This document shows positions 16,123 through 23,907 of a stretch of DNA of 64,000 bases, piece after piece. The stretch is taken from positions 62,001-126,000 of the forward strand of contig NZ_JBFABE010000016.1 of the NCBI RefSeq assembly GCF_040640155.1, given 5' to 3'. This stretch comes from Streptosporangium sp040640155 (lineage in GTDB: Bacteria > Actinomycetota > Actinomycetes > Streptosporangiales > Streptosporangiaceae). The notes under the pieces are model-generated. The model was not told the DNA's origin. It made no database searches and saw only the letters and a list, made by a program, of their open reading frames with translations. The translations under genes and the position numbers were made by a program. Within the stretch, counting starts at the first letter, position 1. Every line of letters begins with the position of its first letter.

Positions 16123-18078
16123 ATGGCTGACTTTCGTGATCGGATCCGCGGCCCGGTGGTCCCCCCGGCGGGCACGCGCCGGCCGCTCGGCGTCGACGAC
16201 GTCGAGATCGGCGGGGGGCCATTCGGGCGGTGGCAGCGGATCAACCGCGAGGCCGGCATCGCGCTCGGCCGGGAGAGGATGGAGAGCTCCGGCGTCCTGT
16301 CCAACCTGAGGTGGGCCGCGGGGGAGGGGGAGGGGCCGTACCGGGGCTACCGCTTCCAGGACTCGGACCTGTACAAGCTGCTGGAGGCGGTCGCCTGGGA
16401 GCACGGCCGCGACCCGGCCGAGTCCTACCGGGCGTTCGTCGCCGGGTCCGCGGCCCTGCTGGCCAGGGCGCAGCGCGCGGACGGCTACCTCAACTCGCAC
16501 TACCAGACGGTGAAGCCGGACAGGGTCTTCGCCGAGCTGGAGTACAGCCACGAGATGTACTGCGCCGGGCACCTCTTCCAGGCCGCGGTGGCCGCGGTCA
16601 GGACCGGCTGCGGCGAGGAGACGGGCCAGGAGCTGCTCGCCGTGGCGCGCCGCCTGGCCGACCACCTCGTGGACGTCTTCCTGGTCGGCGGCCACGGCGG
16701 CATCGACGGTCACGCCGAGGTCGAGACGGCCCTGGTCGAGCTGTACCGCCTCACCGGCCACCGGCCCTACCTGGACCTCGCCTCCCGGCTGGTCGACGAC
16801 CGCGGCAAGGGGCTGATCGCCGAGGTCGGCACCGGACCGCTCTACGCGCAGGACCACCTGCCCGTACGGGAGGCCGGCACCCCGGTCGGCCACGCCGTGC
16901 GGCAGCTCTACCTGGACGCCGGCGTCGTCGACGTCGCCGTCGAGACGGGCGACGCGTCGCTGCTGGAGTCCTCGGTGCGCCGGTGGGAGGACATGGTGGC
17001 CACCAAGACCTCCGTCACCGGCGGGCACGGCTCGCGCCACGACGGCGAGGCGTTCGGCGAGCGCTACGAGCTGCCGCCGGACCGGGCCTACAACGAGAGC
17101 TGCGCGGCCGTGGCGAGCGTCCACTGGAGCTGGCGGCTGTTCCTTGCCACCGGGCAGGGCCGCTACACCGACCTGATCGAACGCACGCTGTACAACGCCT
17201 TCGCCGCCTCCACCTCCGCCGACGGCACCCGGTTCTTCTACGTCAACCCGTTGCAGCGCAGGACCGACCTCGTCGAGGACACCTACCTGGGCAGGCGCCG
17301 GGAGTGGTTCGCGTGCGCCTGCTGCCCGCCGAACATCATGCGGCTGGTCTCCTCGCTGGGCCACTACGTGGCCACGGCCGACGACGACGGGCTGTCGGTC
17401 CACCAGTACGTGCCCGGCCTGATCCGCGCCGGCGCGATCACCCTGGCCGTCGAGACCGACTACCCGTGGGACGGCCGGATCGTCTTCACCGTCCGCGAGG
17501 CGCCCGGCACCGTCCGGACGCTGCGGCTGCGGATCCCGGCGTGGAGCGCGGCGGGCGACCTGACCCCCGGCCCCGACGGCTACGCCGCCATCCGGCGCGC
17601 GTGGCGGCTGGGCGACACCTTCACCCTCGACCTGGACATGTCCCCCCGGCTGGTCCACCCGCACCGCAGGATCGACGCGCTGCGCGGGTGCGTGGCCCTG
17701 GAGCGGGGACCGCTCGTCTACTGCTTCGAGCAGGCCGACCAGGACGCCGACGTCGAGGACCTGGCGCTGGAGCCGGGCACGCCGCTGCGCGTCCTCGACA
17801 GGCCGGACCGGCCCGACCTGCCCGGGGTCGGCAGGACCGTGCTGATCGAGGCGGACGCCGTGCGCCTCCCGCCCGCGCCGCCGGCCGGCCTGCCGTACTT
17901 CACGACCCCGGCCGGCCCTCACGCCGACCCGTCCGCGCTCCCTTCGACCGCCCCTTCGACCGCCCCTTCGACCGGCACGAGAACGACCGCCACGGCGATC
18001 CCCTACCACCAGTGGGACAACCGGGACGGCGGCGCCATGCGGGTCTGGATCCCCCTCGCGCAAGGACTCAACCCATGA
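16123..18078 (+). CDS. Glycoside hydrolase family 127, beta-L-arabinofuranosidase type
   Basis: A 651-residue cytoplasmic enzyme with no signal peptide. The (alpha/alpha)6 region carries YRFQDSDLYKLLEAVAW, HEMYCAGHLFQAAVA and the cysteine motif C398-A-C400-C401-P. In the GH127 enzyme HypBA1 the equivalent adjacent cysteines are the nucleophile and a zinc ligand, so the active site looks intact. The known reaction is removal of beta-L-arabinofuranose, for example from hydroxyproline-linked arabinans. Near the C-terminus a 12-bp repeat encodes STAPSTAPST. The stop overlaps the ATG of the binding-protein gene, so imported arabinosides are probably hydrolysed inside the cell. Confidence 0.9.
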   Translation: MADFRDRIRGPVVPPAGTRRPLGVDDVEIGGGPFGRWQRINREAGIALGRERMESSGVLSNLRWAAGEGEGPYRGYRFQDSDLYKLLEAVAWEHGRDPAESYRAFVAGSAALLARAQRADGYLNSHYQTVKPDRVFAELEYSHEMYCAGHLFQAAVAAVRTGCGEETGQELLAVARRLADHLVDVFLVGGHGGIDGHAEVETALVELYRLTGHRPYLDLASRLVDDRGKGLIAEVGTGPLYAQDHLPVREAGTPVGHAVRQLYLDAGVVDVAVETGDASLLESSVRRWEDMVATKTSVTGGHGSRHDGEAFGERYELPPDRAYNESCAAVASVHWSWRLFLATGQGRYTDLIERTLYNAFAASTSADGTRFFYVNPLQRRTDLVEDTYLGRRREWFACACCPPNIMRLVSSLGHYVATADDDGLSVHQYVPGLIRAGAITLAVETDYPWDGRIVFTVREAPGTVRTLRLRIPAWSAAGDLTPGPDGYAAIRRAWRLGDTFTLDLDMSPRLVHPHRRIDALRGCVALERGPLVYCFEQADQDADVEDLALEPGTPLRVLDRPDRPDLPGVGRTVLIEADAVRLPPAPPAGLPYFTTPAGPHADPSALPSTAPSTAPSTGTRTTATAIPYHQWDNRDGGAMRVWIPLAQGLNP

Positions 18079-19445
18079 GAAGACGGGACCTGTTCAGGAT
18101 GGGCGGCCTGGCCGCCCTCGGCGCCGCCGCCACGGCGTGCGGCGCGGGGGGCGGGGCCGAGAGGGCGGGAAAGGCGTCGCTGCAGTTCATGTACTGGGGC
18201 TCGGCGTTCGAGCAGAAGGCCGTCGCCGCGATGCTCCGCGAGTTCGAGAAGAAGAAGCCCGGGGTGAGGGTCTCCGCGCTGTTCACCCCCGACGAGTACC
18301 ACGTGAAGCTCAACACCCTGGTCGCCGGGAACCGGATGCCCGACGTCGGCTACGTGCCGATGGCGATGTCGTTCCGCCTCGGCGAGCAGGGGAAACTGCT
18401 CAACCTCTTCCCCTACCTGACGAAGTACCCGCAGCTCGCGGGCTACCTCTCCGACGCCTACCTCTGGTCGGGGCAGGACAGGCTGCACGGCGTCGCGACC
18501 GCCAACGAGATCGAACTGCTCTGGTACAGCAGGTCGGCGATCGCGGAGGCCGGGGCCGAGACGCCCCCGGCCCTGGCGGCGAGCGCCTGGACCTGGGACC
18601 GGCTGGTCGAGAACGCCCACAGGCTGACCGTGGACCAGAACGGGAGACACCCCGACGAGTCCGGGTTCGACCCCCGGCGGATCAGGCGGTTCGGGTTCTC
18701 CTGCAGCCTGACCTACCCCGCCGCCTGGTACGGGTTCCTGCGCAGCAACGGCGGGGACTTCGCCGACGAGGCGGGCCGCAGGTGCCTGCTCGACGCCCCC
18801 GAGGCGATCGAGGTCTTCCAGAACCTCCAGGACCTGATCTACGAGCACCGCGTCTCTCCCGGTCCCGGACAGCTCGCGGCCACCGGCGACGACGTGCCCG
18901 GCACGAGCATCCTGCTGAAGACCAAGCGGGTGGCGATGGTCGTCGACGGGCACTGGAGCCTGCTCGACATGAACGAGAGCAAGGTCGACTACGGCATCGG
19001 CGTGCTGCCGGTGTACGAGCGGCCGTACACCACCGCGCAGGTCGCCGGGGCCTCCGCCGTGTTCGCCGGCACGGAACACGTCGAGGAGGCGGTCGAGCTG
19101 TTCGCCTTCCACATCGACCCCCGCTACGTCGACCTGTACGCGCGCGGCCTGTGGATGCCCCAGGAGCGCAGGTACTACGAGGACCGGGCGGCCGTCGACT
19201 CCTGGATCGAGAACGACTCCCACCCGCCGGAGTTCCGCACCGCGGTCGTCGACTACGCGCGCGACCACGGCGTGCCGGCCTTCGGCAACCGGATCAGGGA
19301 CATGACCGTCATCGGCTCCGACGTGCTCACCCCGGCCCTGCAGGAGATCGAGAGCGGCAAGCGCCCGGCCGCGGCGATCCTCAGGGAGGCCGCGCCGAAG
19401 ATCACGGCCATGCTGCGCGGCCGCCACCACACCCAGGGGCTGTGA
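18075..19445 (+). CDS. Sugar ABC transporter substrate-binding lipoprotein
   Basis: A 456-residue extracytoplasmic solute receptor. The N-terminus MRRRDLFRMGG is a twin-arginine-like signal followed by lipobox AATAC at about residues 17-21. The body fits the family-1 sugar-binding proteins (FMYWGSAFEQKAVAAMLREFEKKKPGV). The ATG overlaps the GH127 stop, and two permease genes follow. It presumably captures the oligosaccharide that GH127 then cleaves. Confidence 0.9.
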   Translation: MRRRDLFRMGGLAALGAAATACGAGGGAERAGKASLQFMYWGSAFEQKAVAAMLREFEKKKPGVRVSALFTPDEYHVKLNTLVAGNRMPDVGYVPMAMSFRLGEQGKLLNLFPYLTKYPQLAGYLSDAYLWSGQDRLHGVATANEIELLWYSRSAIAEAGAETPPALAASAWTWDRLVENAHRLTVDQNGRHPDESGFDPRRIRRFGFSCSLTYPAAWYGFLRSNGGDFADEAGRRCLLDAPEAIEVFQNLQDLIYEHRVSPGPGQLAATGDDVPGTSILLKTKRVAMVVDGHWSLLDMNESKVDYGIGVLPVYERPYTTAQVAGASAVFAGTEHVEEAVELFAFHIDPRYVDLYARGLWMPQERRYYEDRAAVDSWIENDSHPPEFRTAVVDYARDHGVPAFGNRIRDMTVIGSDVLTPALQEIESGKRPAAAILREAAPKITAMLRGRHHTQGL

Positions 19446-19446
19446 G

Positions 19447-20376
19447 ATGCCCGCCCAGCCCGGCCGGCGGCTCTCCGGTCGGCGGCTCTCCGGCCAGCGG
19501 CGCATGGAGCGGCGCTGGGGCGTGCTCATGGCCGTGCCCGCGATCCTCGGTTTCGCGATCTTCACGGCCGGGCCGATGGTGGCCTCGTTCGCCTTCAGCC
19601 TCACCGACTGGCAGATCGGCGGCACCCCGTCCTTCGTGGGCACGGACAACTACGTGGCGCTGGCCGCCGACGAGCTGTTCTGGACGTCGCTGACCGTCAC
19701 GACGTACTACACCCTCGGCGCCGTGCCGCTCGGGCTGATCGTCGCCTTCGCCGTCGCGCTGCTGCTCAACCAGCGGGTGCGCGGGCTCTCGCTCTGGCGG
19801 ACCGTCTTCTACCTGCCGACGCTGGTGCCGGCGATCGCGAACGTGGTCCTGTGGATCTGGATCTTCAACCCCGACTTCGGCCTGCTCAACTCCCTGCTGC
19901 GCGAGGCCGGCCTGCCCGCCGGTCAGTGGATCTACGACGAGGGAACCGCGATCCCCTCGCTCGTCGTCATGAGCACCTGGGGGTTCGGCAACACCATGGT
20001 GATCTTCCTCGCGGGCCTGCAGGGGGTGCCCCGGCACCTGTACGAGGCGGTCTCCATCGACGGCGGCGGGCCGCTGCGGCGCTTCTGGCACGTGACCCTG
20101 CCCATGATGACCCCCACCATCTTCTACAACCTCGTCGTCGGCGTGGTCGGCACCTTCCAGGTCTTCAACCAGGCGTACGTGATGACCGAGGGCGGCCCCG
20201 ACCACTCCACCCTCTTCTACGTCTACTACCTGTTCCGCAAGGCGTTCATCGAGAGCGAGATGGGGTACGCGAGCGCGCTGGCCTGGGTGCTCTTCATGAT
20301 CATCATGGTGCTCACCTTCCTGATGTTCCACAACGCCCGCCGCTGGGTGTACTACGAGATGGCGGGCGCCCGGTGA
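19447..20376 (+). CDS. Sugar ABC transporter permease (MalF type)
   Basis: A 309-residue CUT1 permease with about six membrane segments and EAA loop EAVSIDGGGPLRRFWHVTLP. It starts one base after the binding-protein stop. Its TGA overlaps the GTG of the second permease. The first ~20 residues repeat GRRLSGRRLSGQRR, a basic tail of unknown use. Confidence 0.93.
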   Translation: MPAQPGRRLSGRRLSGQRRMERRWGVLMAVPAILGFAIFTAGPMVASFAFSLTDWQIGGTPSFVGTDNYVALAADELFWTSLTVTTYYTLGAVPLGLIVAFAVALLLNQRVRGLSLWRTVFYLPTLVPAIANVVLWIWIFNPDFGLLNSLLREAGLPAGQWIYDEGTAIPSLVVMSTWGFGNTMVIFLAGLQGVPRHLYEAVSIDGGGPLRRFWHVTLPMMTPTIFYNLVVGVVGTFQVFNQAYVMTEGGPDHSTLFYVYYLFRKAFIESEMGYASALAWVLFMIIMVLTFLMFHNARRWVYYEMAGAR

Positions 20377-21320
20377 CCGCGACGGGCGCCCCGCGCCGCC
20401 CGCTCCCGGACCGGGACGGCACCCCCGGCACCCCGGGTGTCCCCGGCCCCCCGCCCGCCCGCGCCGGTGCCGCCGCGGCGCGCCGTCCCCGCCGGTACGG
20501 CAGGGTGCTGGTCTACCTGGCCCTGGCGGCCGGGGCCCTGCCGACCCTGCTGCCGTTCGTGTGGCTGGTGCGCAGCTCGCTGATGCAGGACGCCCAGATG
20601 TTCGTCGCGCCCCCCGAGTGGGTCCCCTCGCCCTTCCGGTGGTCCAACTTCACCGAGGCGCTCACCGCCCAGCCGTTCGCCCTCTACTTCCTCAACACGG
20701 TGATCATCGCCGTCGTCAGCGTGCTCGGCACCGTGATCACCTGCTCGATCGCCGCCTTCAGCTTCTCGCGGCTGCGCTGGCGGGGACGCGACGCGGTCTT
20801 CGCCGTCCTGCTCAGCGCGGTGATGCTGCCGTACGCGGTGACGCTCATCCCCACGTTCGTCATGTGGCAGGAGCTCGGGGCGCTCGACACGTTCGTCCCG
20901 CTCACCGTGCCGAGCTGGTTCGCCGGGGCCGGGGGAGGGGTGTTCAACGTGTTCCTGCTGCGGCAGTTCTTCCTGACCATCCCCTTCGAGCTGGACGAGG
21001 CCGCCTACATCGACGGCGCCTCGCCCGGGCGGGTCCTGTGGACCGTCGTCCTGCCGCTGTCCCGGCCCGCGATCGTCGTGGTGACCATCTTCACCTTCAT
21101 CGGCACCTGGAACGACTTCCTGGGGCCGCTGCTCTACCTCAACGACGAGAGCAGGTACACCCTCTCGCTCGGCCTGGCCTCCTTCCAGAGCGTCTACATC
21201 ACCCAGTGGGGCTACCTGATGGCCGCCTCGGCCGCGGTGATCGCCCCGATCATCGCGCTCTTCTTCTTCCTGCAGCGCTACTTCATCGAGGGGGTGACGC
21301 TCACCGGCATCAAGAACTGA
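20373..21320 (+). CDS. Sugar ABC transporter permease (MalG type)
   Basis: A 315-residue CUT1 permease with EAA loop EAAYIDGASPGRVLWTVVLP and a FIEGVTLTGIKN tail. The GTG start at 20373 overlaps the previous stop (GTGA). A Pro-rich stretch of about 30 residues precedes the first helix. Last gene of the GH127 operon; no ATPase follows. Confidence 0.92.
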   Translation: MTATGAPRRPLPDRDGTPGTPGVPGPPPARAGAAAARRPRRYGRVLVYLALAAGALPTLLPFVWLVRSSLMQDAQMFVAPPEWVPSPFRWSNFTEALTAQPFALYFLNTVIIAVVSVLGTVITCSIAAFSFSRLRWRGRDAVFAVLLSAVMLPYAVTLIPTFVMWQELGALDTFVPLTVPSWFAGAGGGVFNVFLLRQFFLTIPFELDEAAYIDGASPGRVLWTVVLPLSRPAIVVVTIFTFIGTWNDFLGPLLYLNDESRYTLSLGLASFQSVYITQWGYLMAASAAVIAPIIALFFFLQRYFIEGVTLTGIKN

Positions 21321-21465
21321 CGGCCGCTCCCGCCCGGTCAGGGGCCGCTCCGGCCGGGCCACGGGCCGGTCCTGGGTGCCACGGGCCGCACCGGGGAGGA
21401 ACGCGCCACCAGTGCGGGAACCCGCCCGGGGCGGGCCCGTCAGGTCGCCCCCCCCGGGCCGCCCC

Positions 21466-22470
21466 TCAGACCGTGGAGTCGCGGATGACCAGGCGGCAGG
21501 GCATCCGGTGGACGCCCGGGGTGGCCCGGCCGTCGATCGCGGCGAACAGGTGCTGGGCCGCCGTGCGGCCCAGGGCCTCCAGGTTCATGTCGACCGTGGT
21601 GAGCGGGGGCCTGGTCTCGGTGGACAGGACCTCCCAGTTGTCGTAGCCGACGACCGCCAGGTCCTCGGGCACCCGCCGGCCCCGCTCGCGGGCGGTCTCC
21701 ATCAGGCCGGCCGCGATCTGGTCGCTGCCGCACACCACCGCGTCGATCTCGGGGTCGGCGCGCAGGATCACGTCGGCGGCCTGCCGTCCCCAGCGCTGCG
21801 ACCACGCGCCGTACATCACCTGGCCGCCGGACAGCGACAGGCCGGCCTCCTCCAGCGCGGCGGCCACCCCGGCGGCGCGCTCGCGGGCCGCCTGGTAGTG
21901 GGTCGGGCCGGTGACGTGGGCGATCCGGCGCCGCCCGAGGGTCAGCAGGTGCCGTACGGCCTGCGCGGCGCCGTCCACGTCGTCGGGGACGAACGAGACG
22001 TCCGCCGGATCCTCCGACGGCGCGTAGGCGTAGACCACCGGTATCGGCAGGTCGCGGCTGATCGACGGGCGGGGGTCGGTGCTCTCGCCCACCACGATCA
22101 GGCCGTCGACGCGGCGGGTGAGCAGCGTCCGGACGTGGTGCTGCTCGCGGATGGCGTCCCCGCGCGCGTCGCAGAGCAGCACCGCCATCTCTCCCGCGCC
22201 GAAGGCGTCCTCCGCGCCGAGCAGCACGGGGATGCCGAACCGTCCCACGCTGTCGCCGGTGAGCAGGCCGACGGTGCGGGTCTGTCCCGACAGCAGGCCG
22301 CGCGCCAGGGCGTTGGGCCGGAAGGAGAGCTCCTCGGCGGCACGGAAGACCCGTTCGCGGGTCTCGGCGCGCACCTGGCCGCGCCCGTTGAGCGCCTTGG
22401 AGGCCGTCGCGATGGACACCCCCGCGCGGGTGGCCACGTCGGTGATCGTGGCGTGTCGTTGGGGAGCCAT
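21466..22470 (-). CDS. LacI-family transcriptional regulator (glycan locus, A)
   Basis: A 334-residue repressor: helix-turn-helix ATITDVATRAGVSIATASKALNGRGQV at the N-terminus, hinge PNALARGL, then a periplasmic-binding-protein-like sensor domain. An operator core GAAAACCTTTTC lies 7 bp upstream of its start, implying autoregulation. It is clearly paralogous to the next LacI gene (both read LCDARGD then EHH/EQHH in the same place). The inducer is probably a sugar released by the neighbouring glycosidases. Confidence 0.92.
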   Translation of the reverse strand: MAPQRHATITDVATRAGVSIATASKALNGRGQVRAETRERVFRAAEELSFRPNALARGLLSGQTRTVGLLTGDSVGRFGIPVLLGAEDAFGAGEMAVLLCDARGDAIREQHHVRTLLTRRVDGLIVVGESTDPRPSISRDLPIPVVYAYAPSEDPADVSFVPDDVDGAAQAVRHLLTLGRRRIAHVTGPTHYQAARERAAGVAAALEEAGLSLSGGQVMYGAWSQRWGRQAADVILRADPEIDAVVCGSDQIAAGLMETARERGRRVPEDLAVVGYDNWEVLSTETRPPLTTVDMNLEALGRTAAQHLFAAIDGRATPGVHRMPCRLVIRDSTV

Positions 22471-22475
22471 CTGAG

Positions 22476-22489
22476 AGAAAACCTTTTCT
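22476..22489. promoter_or_regulatory. LacI-type operator at the start of regulator A
   Basis: AGAAAACCTTTTCT has 6-bp arms around CC and ends 6 bp before the regulator's ATG (22470, minus strand). It would let the protein repress its own gene. Confidence 0.7.
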
Positions 22490-22595
22490 ACTGGGGGACG
22501 TGCACCCCCGTCGAAGATAGTCGCCGACCTCTCGTGGAGCAAGTCCGTCCAGGCGTCTGACAAGGGCATATGGTTCCGGGCCGGATGAAATCCTT

Positions 22596-23624
22596 TTATG
22601 GCTCGTCGCCATCCCGCGGGCCGGTCGATTCGCGGATCACCAGTCGCCCCGGGCCGCGGACGACGCCGGAGGCGCGGCGTCCGTCCAGCGCGGCCGACAG
22701 GTGGCGCGCCGCGGTGGCGCCCAGCCGTTCCAGGCCGGGGTCGACGGTGGTCAGCGGCGGCCGGCAGTCGGCGGCCAGCGCCGGCCAATCGCCGTGGCCC
22801 ACCACCGCGACGTCCCCGGGGACCGTCCGGCCGAGGTGCGCCAGGGCCTGGCAGACGCCGTCGGCGATCTGGTCGTTGCCGCAGAGGATCGCGTCCACCC
22901 CGGGCTCCGCGGCGAGCAGCGCGCGCGTCGCGTGCCGCCCCCAGCGGCGCGACCACTCGCCGTGCAGCGGCCTGCCGCCGGCCAGGCCGAGCCCGTACCC
23001 GTCCAGCACCGCGCGCAGGGCGGCCAGGCGGTCGCGCGCGGCGCGGTGGGACCGCGGCCCGGTGATGTGCCCGACGCGGCGGCGGCCCAGCGACAGCAGG
23101 TGCTCGGCGGCCAGGCGCGCGCCCCCCGCGTCGTCGGCCAGGATCGACAGGTCCGCCGGGTCGTCGGACTCGCCGTGGACGTAGACCACGGGCACCGGGA
23201 CGTCGCGGCTCAGCGACGGGCGCACGTCGTCGTCCTCGCCCAGGACGACGAGCCCGTCCACCCGCCCGGCCGCCAGGGCGCGCAGGTGGTGCTCGCGGCG
23301 GCGGGGGTCGCCGCGCGCGTCGCAGAGGACCACGGACATCCCCTCGCCGTCCAGCGCCCTCTCCACGCCGAGGAGCACCGGCATCGACAGGCGCCCGTCG
23401 CGCTCGTCGGTGAGCAGCCCGACGGTGCGCGTACGGGCGGCGGCCCACCCCGGGGCCGCGCCGGGCCGGAAGGAGAGCTCGGCCGCGGCGCGCCGTACCC
23501 GCAGCCGGGTCGTCTCGGCGACCTCGGACCGGTTGTTGAGGGCCTTGGAGGCCGTCGACACGGACACCCCGGCGCGCCTGGCCACGTCGGTCAGGGTCAC
23601 CGCTTCGGACCGACGTCGACCCAC
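22596..23624 (-). CDS. LacI-family transcriptional regulator (glycan locus, B)
   Basis: A 342-residue LacI-type repressor with VTLTDVARRAGVSVSTASKALNNRSEV at the N-terminus and the same domain plan as regulator A. The recognition helix (VSVSTASKALN versus VSIATASKALN) is nearly the same, so both may read the same operators while sensing different sugars. The GTG start at 23624 follows GAAAGGA. It is separated from regulator A by about 125 bp and transcribed in the same direction. Confidence 0.92.
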   Translation of the reverse strand: MGRRRSEAVTLTDVARRAGVSVSTASKALNNRSEVAETTRLRVRRAAAELSFRPGAAPGWAAARTRTVGLLTDERDGRLSMPVLLGVERALDGEGMSVVLCDARGDPRRREHHLRALAAGRVDGLVVLGEDDDVRPSLSRDVPVPVVYVHGESDDPADLSILADDAGGARLAAEHLLSLGRRRVGHITGPRSHRAARDRLAALRAVLDGYGLGLAGGRPLHGEWSRRWGRHATRALLAAEPGVDAILCGNDQIADGVCQALAHLGRTVPGDVAVVGHGDWPALAADCRPPLTTVDPGLERLGATAARHLSAALDGRRASGVVRGPGRLVIRESTGPRDGDEP

Positions 23625-23625
23625 C

Positions 23626-23637
23626 GAAATCCTTTCA
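23626..23637. promoter_or_regulatory. Degenerate LacI-type operator at regulator B
   Basis: GAAATCCTTTCA keeps arms GAAA and TTTC but has a shorter, altered centre than GAAAACCTTTTC. It overlaps the ribosome-binding site of regulator B. This is a weak match. Confidence 0.35.
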
Positions 23638-23748
23638 AGGCCGTCGCAACCGTGTGCGGGCTTCGTACACGCGCGGCTCAGCCTACGACGGACCCGCCTT
23701 CCCGATCAACGGTCGCGGGCCGTTCCCCGTTATCGAAATTTAACGTTG

Positions 23749-23764
23749 CCGAAAACCTTTTCGG
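23749..23764. promoter_or_regulatory. LacI-type operator upstream of the secreted glycosidase
   Basis: CCGAAAACCTTTTCGG has perfect 7-bp arms around CC, with the same 12-bp core as the site at regulator A. It lies between regulator B and the glycosidase gene, 144 bp before ATG 23908. Confidence 0.7.
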
Positions 23765-23907
23765 AGCCGATCGTGAACTAGGACGCGGCCCCCCGGCCGC
23801 GCCGGCCGTCCCGACGCCCGTCACACCGCCGCCGCGCCGCCGGACGGCGCAGACCCCTCGACCCGGATCCTCCGCAGGAGGTCCGGCACCCCCCAAGGAC
23901 GTGACGC

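Noticed and set aside
22587..22598. GAAATCCTTTTA as another copy of the arabinoside operator
   Set aside because: Two mismatches to the core, and it overlaps the 3' end of regulator B rather than a promoter of a gene; probably chance.
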